64,000 nucleotides of DNA, from contig NZ_FOAG01000001.1 in assembly GCF_900109455.1 (NCBI RefSeq), positions 496,001 to 560,000 on the forward strand. The letters run 5' to 3'. Shown piece after piece: positions 44,586 through 53,405 of the stretch. Positions within the stretch are counted from its first letter, which is position 1. Each line of letters begins with the position of its first letter. The notes beneath the pieces were generated by a model. That model ran no database searches and had not been told where the DNA came from. It worked only from the letters and a program-made list of their open reading frames with translations. Source of the stretch: Roseovarius azorensis. Lineage in GTDB: Bacteria > Pseudomonadota > Alphaproteobacteria > Rhodobacterales > Rhodobacteraceae. Made by a program: the position numbers and the translations under genes.

Positions 44586-45029
44586 TCAGTCGAACTTGCG
44601 CGAGGGCGCCAGAACCGTGGCCTCGCCGATCAGCACCTTCTTGCCATTGACCAGACAGCGGCAATCCAGTTGCACCCGGCGTTTGCCGTGGTCGATACCG
44701 ATCACCTCGACCTCGGCCTCGACCATGTCGCCGGGGCGCACGGGGGCGAGGAATTTCAGCGTCTGGCCCATGTAGACCGTGCCGTGACCGGGAAGCTGCT
44801 CGCCGATCACCGCAGAGATCAGCCCGGCGGTCAGCATGCCATGCGCGATGCGCCCCTCGAAGATCGTGTCGCGCGCGTAATCGTCGTCCAGATGCACCGG
44901 GTTGCGGTCGGTCGAGACCTCGGCGAACATCTCGATATCGCGGTCGGTCACGACTTTGCGCAGGTGGCGCGTCATGCCCATCTCGATATCCTCGATGCAG
45001 ATCGTGCCGCGTGGCATATTGTCCAACAT
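44586..45029 (-). CDS. MaoC-family (R)-enoyl-CoA hydratase-like protein
   Basis: A 147-residue single hot-dog-fold protein. It carries the hydratase-2 active-site pattern in STDRNPVHLDDDYA (Asp...His) and the family segment RIAHGMLTAGLISAVIG. Members hydrate trans-2-enoyl-CoA to (R)-3-hydroxyacyl-CoA, linking beta-oxidation to polyhydroxyalkanoate synthesis or acting in acyl-CoA degradation; the substrate here is unknown. GGAGGGG precedes the ATG. A promoter is visible upstream, so it is probably transcribed separately from the HAD gene. Confidence 0.88.
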   Translation of the reverse strand: MLDNMPRGTICIEDIEMGMTRHLRKVVTDRDIEMFAEVSTDRNPVHLDDDYARDTIFEGRIAHGMLTAGLISAVIGEQLPGHGTVYMGQTLKFLAPVRPGDMVEAEVEVIGIDHGKRRVQLDCRCLVNGKKVLIGEATVLAPSRKFD

Positions 45030-45090
45030 TCGCCCCTCCGGGTGGTTTGTCGCGTAATTTTACGGCGTCAGAAAGATAAAAGTTGGAATT

Positions 45091-45119
45091 TTATTACTTT
45101 GCGGATGCAGAAAAATCAA
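45091..45119 (-). promoter_or_regulatory. Predicted promoter of the MaoC gene
   Basis: On the minus strand, TTGATT (45114-45119) and TAATAA (45091-45096) lie exactly 17 bases apart in a notably AT-rich 100-base spacer. The -10 box is about 60 bases upstream of the MaoC start. The spacing and composition fit a housekeeping promoter. Confidence 0.45.
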
Positions 45120-45129
45120 GCCCTTTCTG

Positions 45130-46002
45130 TCAGCGCAGAAACCCTATGGCAAATGTCGGAGATGATTTTTCCTTTTCGAGATAAGCGTTTAAAGCGTCTG
45201 GGTCGGGCTGGTGCGACGTTTTGGTTTCCTGCAGGGCAAGACCACCCGAAATGTAAAGAGAATCGATATCCTCGCCCGTCGCCCCGCTGATATCGGTATG
45301 CACTCCGTCGCCGATGGCCAGTATCCGGGAATTCTCGACATCCCGTCCTAGGCTGGCCAGCCTGCGCCGCGCCAGATCATAGATCGGCGGATGCGGCTTG
45401 CCGAAATAGAGGCTCTCGCCGCCCATCTCGGTATAGAGCCGCGCCAGCGCCCCCGCGCACCATTCCCGAATCTCGCCGCGATCCACCACGATATCGGGAT
45501 TGGCGCAGAGCAGCTTCAGCCCCTTCTGCTTGGCATAAAGAAACTGCGGGTGCATCTCCGACGGCTCTGCCAGCGGGTCGAAAGGCCCGGTACAGACGAT
45601 GCCTTCGGCCTCTTCAAGCGGCACGCGGCGGATGTCCACCGGGGTTTCGATCACCTGCATCGGTTCGAAAAACAGCTCTTCATGCGGTTGCCCGACGAAC
45701 CAGACCCTTTCGCCCACGGCGCCACGGAACATCGCGGCGCGCGCGCTGTCGCCAGATGTGGCAATAGTGTCCCAAGCGTCCCTTGGCACGCCGAAATGTC
45801 CCAGCTGACGCTCCACATCGCTGCGCGGGCGCGGTGAATTTGTGACCAGAACCACCGCACCGCCCTGCGCGCGATAGGCCTGCAACGCCGCCACCGCCGC
45901 CGGATAGGCGCGCACCCCGTCATGCACGCAGCCCCAGAGATCGACAAAGAGCGCGTCATAATGCGCGGCGATTTCGGACAGGGATGTGATGATGCGGGTC
46001 AT
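45130..46002 (-). CDS. HAD-superfamily class IIA hydrolase (TIGR01459-like)
   Basis: A 290-residue sugar-phosphatase-like protein. HAD motifs are seen: the first, FVDLWGCVHDG, with Asp nucleophile replaced-spacing typical of the subgroup, TNSPRPRSDV as motif II, and the C-terminal GDGVHTDISGATGEDIDSL as the acidic motif IV. The cap is of the NagD type. The physiological substrate is unknown. The ATG at 46002 gives the family start MTRIITSLSEIA; the frame extends 32 residues upstream with no ribosome-binding site. Confidence 0.83.
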   Translation of the reverse strand: MTRIITSLSEIAAHYDALFVDLWGCVHDGVRAYPAAVAALQAYRAQGGAVVLVTNSPRPRSDVERQLGHFGVPRDAWDTIATSGDSARAAMFRGAVGERVWFVGQPHEELFFEPMQVIETPVDIRRVPLEEAEGIVCTGPFDPLAEPSEMHPQFLYAKQKGLKLLCANPDIVVDRGEIREWCAGALARLYTEMGGESLYFGKPHPPIYDLARRRLASLGRDVENSRILAIGDGVHTDISGATGEDIDSLYISGGLALQETKTSHQPDPDALNAYLEKEKSSPTFAIGFLR

Positions 46003-46094
46003 GCGGAGCTCCGGCGTGCTGGGATTTTGCGCAGATATGGCAGGCGGCGCAAGGTTTGGCCAGCCACCCGATCTTCGGAAGCAGGCACCGCCGG

Positions 46095-46589
46095 TCACTC
46101 CTTGTGCGGACGCACGATATGATAGTCGCCACTCAGATAGGTCAGCGGCTTTTCCCCTGCGATGGTCAGCCGCGCCACGGTGCCGATGCAGATCGCGTGA
46201 CTGCCATGTATCATCCGCTCGGTGAGCGCGCAGGAAAACGCCGTGGCGCGCGGCAGGATCGGCCCCATCTCATCGCGGATTGCCCCAAGCGAGGTGAAGC
46301 GCGCGGCAGGGTCGTCGGGCGATGGCATCGCAAAGGCGCGTGCGATGCCGACCGCGTCCTCGGACAGCACATTGACGCAAAAGCTGCGATTCTCCGCCAC
46401 GCTGCGGGCGATGCGGCTGTCCGAGCGCAGGCAGACAAGAACCGAGGGCGGATCGGCGGTCAGCGAGGTAAAGGCGCTGACCGTGGCTCCGGCCAGACCC
46501 GCCGGCCCGTCGGTGGTGACAACCGTGACGGTAGCCGCGACCTGTCGCATCGCCGCAAGAAATGCCGCGCGTCCGACGCTCATCGGCAT
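46095..46589 (-). CDS. Flavin reductase family protein (HpaC-like)
   Basis: A 164-residue FMN-dependent flavin reductase-like protein, the short HpaC/RutF type: AMRQVAATVTVVTTDGP, then GATVSAFTSLTADPPSVLVCLR (shown in part) and ENRSFCVNVLSE. Such enzymes feed reduced flavin to a partner monooxygenase, but none is adjacent. The start is probably ATG 46589 or 46583; a TTG at 46604 is less likely. A perfect 14-bp palindrome lies about 105 bases upstream. Confidence 0.83.
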   Translation of the reverse strand: MPMSVGRAAFLAAMRQVAATVTVVTTDGPAGLAGATVSAFTSLTADPPSVLVCLRSDSRIARSVAENRSFCVNVLSEDAVGIARAFAMPSPDDPAARFTSLGAIRDEMGPILPRATAFSCALTERMIHGSHAICIGTVARLTIAGEKPLTYLSGDYHIVRPHKE

Positions 46590-46695
46590 GGTCTCTGGCG
46601 GCAATATGTCACCTCTGTCACTCCTGTTCGGGCGGGTCTGCCCCGTGCCCGCCGGATGTAGCGCCTGGGCACCGGGCTTTCAAATCTTTCGTCGG

Positions 46696-46709
46696 GATTT
46701 AGCTAAATC
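46696..46709. promoter_or_regulatory. Perfect 14-bp palindrome upstream of the flavin reductase
   Basis: GATTTAGCTAAATC is perfectly self-complementary. It sits two bases past the yqgE stop and about 105 bases upstream of the leftward flavin reductase start, so it could be an operator for the reductase or part of the yqgE 3' end. There is no loop or T-run, so a terminator is unlikely. Confidence 0.4.
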
Positions 46710-46711
46710 TC

Positions 46712-47299
46712 TCAGGCATGTCCCGCGTCGGAGGACAGCATCAGCGCCGAAATGCCCAGCTGCGCCAGCGCGGCCTCCCATTTGTCGGGATCGGGGGCGG
46801 TAAAGACGAGGTCGGGATCGGCATCCGCCGTCAGCCAGCCGTTCTGCCCCAGTTCGGATTCAAGCTGGCCTGGTCCCCATCCGGCATAGCCCAGCGCCAG
46901 GAGCGCGTTGCCGGGGCCGCGCCCTTCGGCCATGTCCTCGAGGATGTCGAGCGTGGCAGTCATGGCAAAATCGCTGTTCACATCCAGCGTCGAGATGGCG
47001 GAATGATAGCCGTAATCATGCAGTACGAAGCCGCGACCGTGCTCGACCGGCCCGCCGAAATGCACCGGCAGGTCGCGCGTGTCCGGGGTGACCGTGATCG
47101 ACAGCTGCGTCAGCAGATCGCGCAGCCGCAGGTCCTGCGTCGGCTTGTTGACGATGAACCCCATTGCCCCTTCGGCCGAATGCGCGCAAATGAACACAAC
47201 CGCATTGGCAAAGCGCGGATCGCCCATCCCCGGCATGGCGATCAGCAATTTTCCGGTGAGGTTCATGGCCTGCGGTGGCGGCGATCTTTCATCTGTCAT
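46712..47299 (-). CDS. YqgE/AlgH family protein
   Basis: A 195-residue protein of the YqgE (AlgH) family. It contains [23 protein letters not shown] (shown in part), the hallmark [22 protein letters not shown], and [16 protein letters not shown], all diagnostic. Structures are known but biochemical function is not established. The first ATG (47299) is used; an in-frame ATG at 47266 starts exactly at the conserved NLTGKLL segment and is a good alternative. It is divergent from the DsbD-alpha-like gene by about 115 bases. Confidence 0.92.
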   Translation of the reverse strand: MTDERSPPPQAMNLTGKLLIAMPGMGDPRFANAVVFICAHSAEGAMGFIVNKPTQDLRLRDLLTQLSITVTPDTRDLPVHFGGPVEHGRGFVLHDYGYHSAISTLDVNSDFAMTATLDILEDMAEGRGPGNALLALGYAGWGPGQLESELGQNGWLTADADPDLVFTAPDPDKWEAALAQLGISALMLSSDAGHA

Positions 47300-47413
47300 G
47301 CTTCAAGAATGGGCATCCCGTGCGGGACACGCAAGGTACCTCGACGACCCGTGACACTTTTTCTCGCTCGAAAGTGAGTTGGCTTTTTCATCGGAATACG
47401 CCATTTGACGGAT

Positions 47414-48223
47414 ATGTTTGCAAGAACCCTGACCCCGCTTGTCGCCGCTCTGGCGCTCCTGACCGCCGCCGTCCCGGCGCGCGCCGACATCAATATGGTA
47501 GAGGTCGGTATCCTGCCCGGCTGGCGGCTGGCGGATGGCACCTACATGGCGGCTCTGAAATTTTCACTTGAGGACGGGTGGAAAACCTATTGGCGCGCGC
47601 CGGGCGAGGCGGGAATTCCGCCATTGTTCGACTGGAGCGGATCGCACAATCTGGCCGACGTGGCGGTGGAATGGCCGACGCCGCAGCAGACCGTGACCAA
47701 CGGGATGCGCACCATCGGATACGAACACGATCTGGTTCTGCCGGTGCGTCTGACGCCGGTTCGTCCCGATCAGCCAATTCTGCTCGATGTAGATATCGAG
47801 ATCGGGGTCTGCAGCGATGTCTGCGTGCCGGTGACAGTCGATGTGGCGCAGGAGCTGCCGCTGAACCAGGGCAGGCCCGATCCGCAGATCGCCGCGGCGC
47901 TCGCTGCCCGCCCCTACACGGCGGCCGAGGCGGGGGTTGGCCGCGTCGTCTGCCGCATGGTTCCGATCGAGGGCGGCATGCGACTGCTGGCAGAGGTGGA
48001 CATGCCGGTGATGGGCCGGGGTGAACTGGTGGTGGTGGAAACCGACAATCCGGGCCTCTGGGTGGCGCAGGCCGAAAGCAGCCGCAGCGGCAACCGCCTG
48101 AGCGCCGAGACAGAGATCTACCATGTCGAGGGGCGCGGGTTCATGCTCAACCGCGCGGGTTTGCGGCTGACGATCCTGAGCAGCGGCGACGCGGTGGATA
48201 TTCGGGGTTGTCCGGCGGCGTGA
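47414..48223 (+). CDS. Periplasmic DsbD alpha-domain protein (stand-alone)
   Basis: A 269-residue exported protein with a signal peptide (TPLVAALALLTAAVPARA) and homology to the N-terminal alpha domain of DsbD/ScsB: LEDGWKTYWRAPGEAGIPP, the DIEIGVCSDVCVP segment with a CxxxC pair, and a second immunoglobulin-like half. The transmembrane and thioredoxin domains of a full DsbD are missing. A role in periplasmic thiol handling is likely but unproven. I use ATG 47414; a TTG three codons upstream is the longest open start. It ends six bases from the convergent bpt gene. Confidence 0.8.
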   Translation: MFARTLTPLVAALALLTAAVPARADINMVEVGILPGWRLADGTYMAALKFSLEDGWKTYWRAPGEAGIPPLFDWSGSHNLADVAVEWPTPQQTVTNGMRTIGYEHDLVLPVRLTPVRPDQPILLDVDIEIGVCSDVCVPVTVDVAQELPLNQGRPDPQIAAALAARPYTAAEAGVGRVVCRMVPIEGGMRLLAEVDMPVMGRGELVVVETDNPGLWVAQAESSRSGNRLSAETEIYHVEGRGFMLNRAGLRLTILSSGDAVDIRGCPAA

Positions 48224-48228
48224 CGGTC

Positions 48229-49059
48229 TCAGACCGTCTTGGGCCGCAGCGGGCGGCCATCGGGTAGTGCGATATTCGCAACCTGTTCGGAAATCGGATC
48301 GTTGACCAGGGGATGCGTCTGCGTCCTGAAATCCGCAGGATCGCGCACCTTCTGCCACCTGTTGCCGACATAGGCCTCCAGCCCGGCATAGGCGGCCTTG
48401 TAATCCATTTTCGGACTGCCCGGAACCCAATAGCCGAGATAGACATAAGGCAGGTCGTTCTCGCGCGCGATGTCGATATGGTCGAGGATCACGTATTTGC
48501 CCAGCGAGGCGCGGGGCTGATCCGGATCATAGAAGGAATAGACCATGCTGACGCCATCGTCGAAGATATCGGTCAGGCAGACCGCCGCAAGGTCGCCGGT
48601 TTCGGAATCGGTATATTCCACGACCCGCGTGCGAATCGGGGTTTCCTCGACCATCGCGGCGAATTCGAACGTGTCCATGTCGGCCATGCCGCCGGTGGCG
48701 TGACGGCTCGCCAGATAGCGACGAAACAGGCTGTACTGCTCCTCGGTCGCCCAGGGCGAGGTGGCGCGGCGGCGCAGATGCGCGTTGCGCCTGATCGTGC
48801 GCCGCTGGCTTTTCGAGGGCGAGAATTCGGCCACGTTGATCCGCGCCGACAGGCACGCCGCGCAATCGGCACAGGACGGTCGGTAAAGTACGTTCTGCGA
48901 CCGGCGAAAGCCCTGTTTGGACAGCCCGTCATTCAGCCGCTGCGCGCCTTCGCCCTGCAGGGCGGTAAACAGCTTGCGCTCCATCCGGCCCGGCAGATAG
49001 GGGCAGGGCTGCGGTGCCGTCACGTAGAATTGGGGCGCGATGGGAAGAGTGTGCCGCAT
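48229..49059 (-). CDS. bpt: Aspartate/glutamate leucyltransferase Bpt
   Basis: Transfers leucine from Leu-tRNA to proteins with N-terminal Asp or Glu, marking them for ClpS/ClpAP degradation (N-degron pathway). The 276-residue protein shows the Bpt/Ate1 pattern: [21 protein letters not shown] (shown in part), the CADCAAC cysteine cluster, QRRTIRRN and the C-terminal [18 protein letters not shown]. The ATG at 49059 is the likely start; the frame extends 22 residues without a ribosome-binding site. It lies downstream of the RDD and YbaK genes on the same strand. Confidence 0.92.
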   Translation of the reverse strand: MRHTLPIAPQFYVTAPQPCPYLPGRMERKLFTALQGEGAQRLNDGLSKQGFRRSQNVLYRPSCADCAACLSARINVAEFSPSKSQRRTIRRNAHLRRRATSPWATEEQYSLFRRYLASRHATGGMADMDTFEFAAMVEETPIRTRVVEYTDSETGDLAAVCLTDIFDDGVSMVYSFYDPDQPRASLGKYVILDHIDIARENDLPYVYLGYWVPGSPKMDYKAAYAGLEAYVGNRWQKVRDPADFRTQTHPLVNDPISEQVANIALPDGRPLRPKTV

Positions 49060-49132
49060 CAGAATTTCCGCGTTATTCCCCGCGACGATAACAACGATGT
49101 GAGCGTCCGCCAAGGGCCTTGTCACGCCCCGG

Positions 49133-49582
49133 TTACATTGCGGCGCGGCGGTTGATCGCGACGCTGCCCAGCACCAGATCGCTCAGCCCCTGCGCGCGCG
49201 GACCCGTCAGCATCAACACGACAGATATGACCTGCAGGATCGGCAGGGCAAAGGATATCGTCAACCCCAGCGTATGCGCAAATGCCAGCCCCAGATCGAA
49301 CCGTGCGCCGCTGGCCGAGCGAAATTCGATCGCGGTCAGACGCATCCCCCATGTCGCCGAGGAGCGTGCGATGGTAACCACGCGATAGGCAAACCCGACC
49401 ACCATCATCAGCACAGGAAAGAACAGCAGTCCGGTAAAGGCCGTGAACGGCACGATCGCGAGGCAGATCACCACAATCACCAGGGTGTCCACGACAAAGG
49501 CGATCAGCCGCTTGGTCGGCACGTCGGCATAGAATTCCGGCTGCGTGTCAGGGTCGGGCAGATGCCATGTGATATCGGTCAT
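49133..49582 (-). CDS. RDD family membrane protein
   Basis: A 149-residue integral-membrane protein of the RDD family with three or four helices. It contains [20 protein letters not shown] and [18 protein letters not shown] (shown in part), where the Arg/Asp pairs of the family lie. Proposed roles include small-molecule or ion transport, but none is proven here. It lies 73 bases upstream of bpt and 65 bases after the YbaK-like gene, so it may share a leftward transcript. Confidence 0.85.
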   Translation of the reverse strand: MTDITWHLPDPDTQPEFYADVPTKRLIAFVVDTLVIVVICLAIVPFTAFTGLLFFPVLMMVVGFAYRVVTIARSSATWGMRLTAIEFRSASGARFDLGLAFAHTLGLTISFALPILQVISVVLMLTGPRAQGLSDLVLGSVAINRRAAM

Positions 49583-49647
49583 GGGGCCTTGGATAATTGT
49601 GTCGTTGCCTTGTCAAGATCGGGGGCCGAGGGCTGATTTGCAAGGGA

Positions 49648-50115
49648 TCAGGCGGTGAACTCTGCCAGCGCCGCGCCGGAGATTCGCAGCAATGTCTCCG
49701 GGTCGATGCCGAACAGATGCCGTGGCGTGCCCGCCGCCGCCCAGACCCTGTCAAAGTTTAGCAGATGTGGATCGAAATAGGCGCGCGGCGGCGTCAGATG
49801 CCCGACCGGGGCCACGCCGCCGATGGCAAATCCGGTCTGCGCCCGGATCAGCGCCGCATCCGCCTTGCCCAAGGCCTCGCCCGCCACTGTGCTGGCGCGC
49901 GCGGCATCGACGCGGTTCGCGCCCGAGGTGACAAAGAGGATCGCCGCGCCGCTGCTCTCGCCGCGAAAGATGATCGACTTGGCGATCTGCGCGACCTCGC
50001 AGCCCAGCAGATCCGCCGCCATCTGCGCGGTCGTGGCGTTACCGGTCTCGACCGGCGGGCAGCCGATCCCGGCGGTTTGCAGGGCCAGGGTCACGCGACG
50101 CAGGCTTTTGCTCAT
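49648..50115 (-). CDS. YbaK/EbsC-family aminoacyl-tRNA deacylase
   Basis: A 155-residue trans-editing protein of the YbaK/ProX superfamily, which hydrolyses mischarged tRNAs. It shows the conserved KSIIFRG (with the catalytic Lys of the family) and LFVTSGANRVDAA, then FAIGGVAPVGH, the typical substrate pocket (GxxPxGH). The ATG at 50115 has GAGGG six bases upstream; an ATG at 50121 touches that site. The long open frame to 50547 crosses glnE on the other strand and is ignored. Confidence 0.88.
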   Translation of the reverse strand: MSKSLRRVTLALQTAGIGCPPVETGNATTAQMAADLLGCEVAQIAKSIIFRGESSGAAILFVTSGANRVDAARASTVAGEALGKADAALIRAQTGFAIGGVAPVGHLTPPRAYFDPHLLNFDRVWAAAGTPRHLFGIDPETLLRISGAALAEFTA

Positions 50116-50194
50116 GATCATCCCTCGGTTTTTGCAGGGTATTCCAGATCTTTCGGCCATTGACCAGACCCGCGCGCCTTGTATCACTGATGCC

Positions 50195-52987
50195 ATGAGC
50201 TTTGCCAGTCGCCTGACCCGCCTGCCGCGCCCGCACGATTCCACCGAGGGGGAAGAGGCGCGCGCGACCTTGCCCGGCCTGGCATCGGACCTCGGCGATC
50301 TGCTGGCGGGTGCCGCCGGGTGCAGCCCCTTTCTCAAATCGCTGATCCTGCAGGAGGCGGGTTGGCTCGGTCCCGCGCTGGATGCGCCCGAGGCGGCGCT
50401 CGGGACATTGTTTGCCGGGTTGCGCGAGGTGCCCGACGACGGGTTGGCGGTGGCGCTGCGCGAGGGCAAGCGGCGGGTGGCGCTGCTCGTCGCGCTGGCC
50501 GATCTGGGCGGCGTCTGGCGGCTGGAGGACGTGACCGGCCACCTCACGGATTATGCCGATCTGGCCTGCGACCTGGCGCTCAGGTCGACCATCGGCGCGG
50601 AAATCCGGCGCGGCAAACTGCCCGGCATGACCGAGGCGGATATCCCCGCTGCGGGCGGTATGGTGGTGCTGGCCATGGGCAAGATGGGCGCGCGCGAGCT
50701 GAATTACAGCTCTGACATCGACCTCATCTGCCTCTTCGACGAGACCCGTTTCGAGCGCGCCGATTTCCATGATGCGCGCGCCGCCTTCGTGCGCGCGACC
50801 CGCAGGATGTCGGTCCTGCTCAATGATCGCACCGCCGAGGGCTACGTGTTCCGCACCGACCTGCGCCTGCGCCCCGATCCCAGCGTCACGCCGGTTTGCA
50901 TGGCGATGGCGGCGGCGGAAACCTATTACGAGAGCCTGGGGCGAACCTGGGAACGCGCCGCCTATATCAAGGCACGCCCCTGTGCGGGCGATCTCGAGGG
51001 CGGCGCGCGGTTTCTGAGGCTGCTCAAGCCCTTTGTCTGGCGCAAGCACCTGGATTTCGCGGCGATCGAGGATGCCCATAACATGCGTCTGGCGATCCGC
51101 GAGCACAAGGGGCTGGGCGGCGCGCTCTGCCTTGAGGGGCACGACATGAAGCTGGGGCGCGGCGGCATCCGCGAGATCGAGTTTTTTACCCAGACCCGGC
51201 AGTTGATCGCGGGCGGACGCGACGCCGATCTGCGCGTGCGCGGCACGGTCGAGGGGCTGGCGCGGCTGGCGGAAAAGGGCTGGGTGCCGCAGGATGCGGC
51301 CGCCGCGCTTACCGATCACTACCGCGCGCATCGCGAGATCGAGCACCGGCTTCAGATGTTGCGCGACGCGCAGACCCACCGTTTGCCCAACTCGACCGAA
51401 GAGTTCGACCGCCTCGCCGCCTTCATGGGGCGCCAGACCGTCGATCTGCGCGACGATCTGCGCGCGCGGCTCACGGCGGTGCATGACCTGATCGAGGGGT
51501 TCTTTACCCCCGGCGAGATCGCCGCGACGGACGAGGCGGCCAAGGCGCTGGACAGTGAGGTGATGGCCCGCTGGCCCAGCTATCCGGCGCTGCGCTCGGG
51601 CCGGGCGGTGCAGATATTCAAGCGGCTCAAGCCGGACATCCTGGCGCGGCTTGCGCGCACGGCGAACCCGAACGAGGCGCTGGTGGCCTTCGACGGGTTC
51701 ATTGCCGGTCTGCCCGCCGGGGTGCAGGTTTTTTCGCTCTTCGAGGCCAACCCGCAGCTGATCGACCTGCTGGTCGATATCGTCGGCACCGCGCCCGCAC
51801 TGGCGCAGTATCTGGCGCGCAATGCGGGCGTGTTCGATGCGGTGATCGCCGGGGATTTCTTTGCGCCCTGGCCCGGACGTACGGCGCTCGAATCCGCCTT
51901 GCAGGCGCAACTGGCGGCGGAGAGCGATTACGAACGCGCCCTCGACGCCGCCCGCCGCTGGCTCAAGGAATGGCACTTCCGGATTGGAGTGCATCACCTG
52001 CGCGGCCTCATCGACGCCAACAGGGCCGCCCGGCAATATGCGGATCTGGCGGGGGCCGTGATCGGCGCAGTCTGGCCGCTGGTGGTGGCGCAGTTCGCGG
52101 AAAAGCATGGGGTCCCGCCGGGCCGGGGGGCGGTGGTCGTGGGCATGGGTTCGCTCGGCGCGGAACGGCTCAACGCTGCCTCCGATCTCGACCTCATCGT
52201 GATCTACGACGCGCAGGGCGAGGATGCCTCTGACGGGCGCCGTCCACTGGCGGCGCGGCCCTATTACGCGCGGCTGACGCAGGCGATGATCACCGCGCTG
52301 ACCGCGCCCATGGCCGAGGGGCGGCTATATGAGGTGGACATGCGCCTGCGCCCTTCGGGCAATCAGGGGCCGGTCGCGACGTCCTGGCAATCCTTTCAGG
52401 ACTATCAGCAGACCGAAGCCTGGGTCTGGGAGCATCTGGCGCTGACACGGGCGCGGGTGATCACCGGCGAGCCCGGTCTGGCGCAGGATGTCGAGGCATT
52501 CCGCGCCCGGCTGATCGCCGGGAAAGGCGCGCCGGATCAGGTGCTCAAGGAGCTGGCCGAGATGCGGACGCGCATCGCACGGGCCAAATCCCCGGATGGC
52601 CCGTGGGATGTCAGGCTGGGTCCCGGCCGGTTGCTGGAACTGGAACTGATCGCGCAGGCAGGCAACCTGATGGCCGGGCAGTCGGCGCGCGATGTCGCCG
52701 CAGGCTTTGCCGGCGGTGTCGCAATCGGCTGGCTGAGTGACGCCGATGGCGCAGCGCTGGCTCGCGCCTATGCGCTTTGCTGGCAGGTGCAGATGGTGGC
52801 GCGGCTGATCACCGACAAACCGCTCGATCCATTGCGGATCGGCGAGGGGGGGGCGGCATTCCTGATGCGCGAGACAGGACAAAAGGATCTGGAGATGCTG
52901 CAAGAGGCGTTGTCGGCTGCCTGTGCCGACGCGGCGGCGGTGATTGACGCGGCGCTGGTCCGTCCGCCGGCGGAGGGCGGGGCATGA
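50195..52987 (+). CDS. glnE: Bifunctional glutamine synthetase adenylyltransferase/deadenylase
   Basis: Controls glutamine synthetase by adenylylation and deadenylylation in response to PII status. The 930 residues contain both nucleotidyltransferase domains: the N-terminal adenylyl-removase site with YSSDIDLICLFD (Asp174, Asp176) and the C-terminal adenylyl-transferase site with AASDLDLIVIYD (Asp664, Asp666). Length is typical. The ATG at 50195 is the first with family sequence (MSFASRLTRL); upstream extension is not protein-like. Its stop overlaps the start of a 90-codon gene (ATGA). Confidence 0.95.
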   Translation: MSFASRLTRLPRPHDSTEGEEARATLPGLASDLGDLLAGAAGCSPFLKSLILQEAGWLGPALDAPEAALGTLFAGLREVPDDGLAVALREGKRRVALLVALADLGGVWRLEDVTGHLTDYADLACDLALRSTIGAEIRRGKLPGMTEADIPAAGGMVVLAMGKMGARELNYSSDIDLICLFDETRFERADFHDARAAFVRATRRMSVLLNDRTAEGYVFRTDLRLRPDPSVTPVCMAMAAAETYYESLGRTWERAAYIKARPCAGDLEGGARFLRLLKPFVWRKHLDFAAIEDAHNMRLAIREHKGLGGALCLEGHDMKLGRGGIREIEFFTQTRQLIAGGRDADLRVRGTVEGLARLAEKGWVPQDAAAALTDHYRAHREIEHRLQMLRDAQTHRLPNSTEEFDRLAAFMGRQTVDLRDDLRARLTAVHDLIEGFFTPGEIAATDEAAKALDSEVMARWPSYPALRSGRAVQIFKRLKPDILARLARTANPNEALVAFDGFIAGLPAGVQVFSLFEANPQLIDLLVDIVGTAPALAQYLARNAGVFDAVIAGDFFAPWPGRTALESALQAQLAAESDYERALDAARRWLKEWHFRIGVHHLRGLIDANRAARQYADLAGAVIGAVWPLVVAQFAEKHGVPPGRGAVVVGMGSLGAERLNAASDLDLIVIYDAQGEDASDGRRPLAARPYYARLTQAMITALTAPMAEGRLYEVDMRLRPSGNQGPVATSWQSFQDYQQTEAWVWEHLALTRARVITGEPGLAQDVEAFRARLIAGKGAPDQVLKELAEMRTRIARAKSPDGPWDVRLGPGRLLELELIAQAGNLMAGQSARDVAAGFAGGVAIGWLSDADGAALARAYALCWQVQMVARLITDKPLDPLRIGEGGAAFLMRETGQKDLEMLQEALSAACADAAAVIDAALVRPPAEGGA

Positions 52988-53256
52988 AGCGCGATCCGCT
53001 GGATCCCAAGCAGTTGATCTGCGAATCCTATCGCATCGAGGGGATTGGCCCCGGCGAGTGCCGTTCGATCTTTCTCGACTGGGCCCTGTCGCTGCCGGAG
53101 GGACAGGATGTGCAGGCGGCGCTGGCGGCCCTTGTGGCACGCTACGAACCCTCGCATCCCGATCACCCGATGACGCAGGTGCTGCGTGATGGCAGAGGCG
53201 CTTCCACGGCTCCGCGCCGCCGGGGCGGCTGGCGCAGCCGACCGCGCCAAAGCTGA
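52984..53256 (+). CDS. Small protein coupled to glnE
   Basis: A 90-residue protein of unknown function. Its ATG overlaps the glnE stop (ATGA), a sign of translational coupling. The N-terminal two thirds, beginning MKRDPLDPKQLICESYRI and containing GIGPGECRSIFLDWALSLP, look folded; the last 25 residues are basic and low in complexity (RRRGGWRSRPRQS). There is no signal peptide or membrane segment. A link to nitrogen regulation is inferred only from the overlap. Confidence 0.75.
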   Translation: MKRDPLDPKQLICESYRIEGIGPGECRSIFLDWALSLPEGQDVQAALAALVARYEPSHPDHPMTQVLRDGRGASTAPRRRGGWRSRPRQS

Positions 53257-53405
53257 CGTTAAGTAAACGCACATCCTTGTGATTTGAGTTGAACCGTCCT
53301 GTGCGGGCAATAGTGGCGTCGATAAGCGCCTCTTCGCAACAATACCGCGCATGCACGGCGCTATCCTCTGGCCGGACAAAGAGCCAGAAACGGGGGGATA
53401 GGAAG

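Noticed and set aside
49594..49617. TTGACA box upstream of the RDD gene
   Set aside because: No -10 box was found at 16-18 bases, so I do not call a promoter.
50039..52108. 689-codon open frame on the minus strand
   Set aside because: Antisense shadow of glnE; composition rich in Arg, Gln, His and Pro, no domain, no ribosome-binding site.
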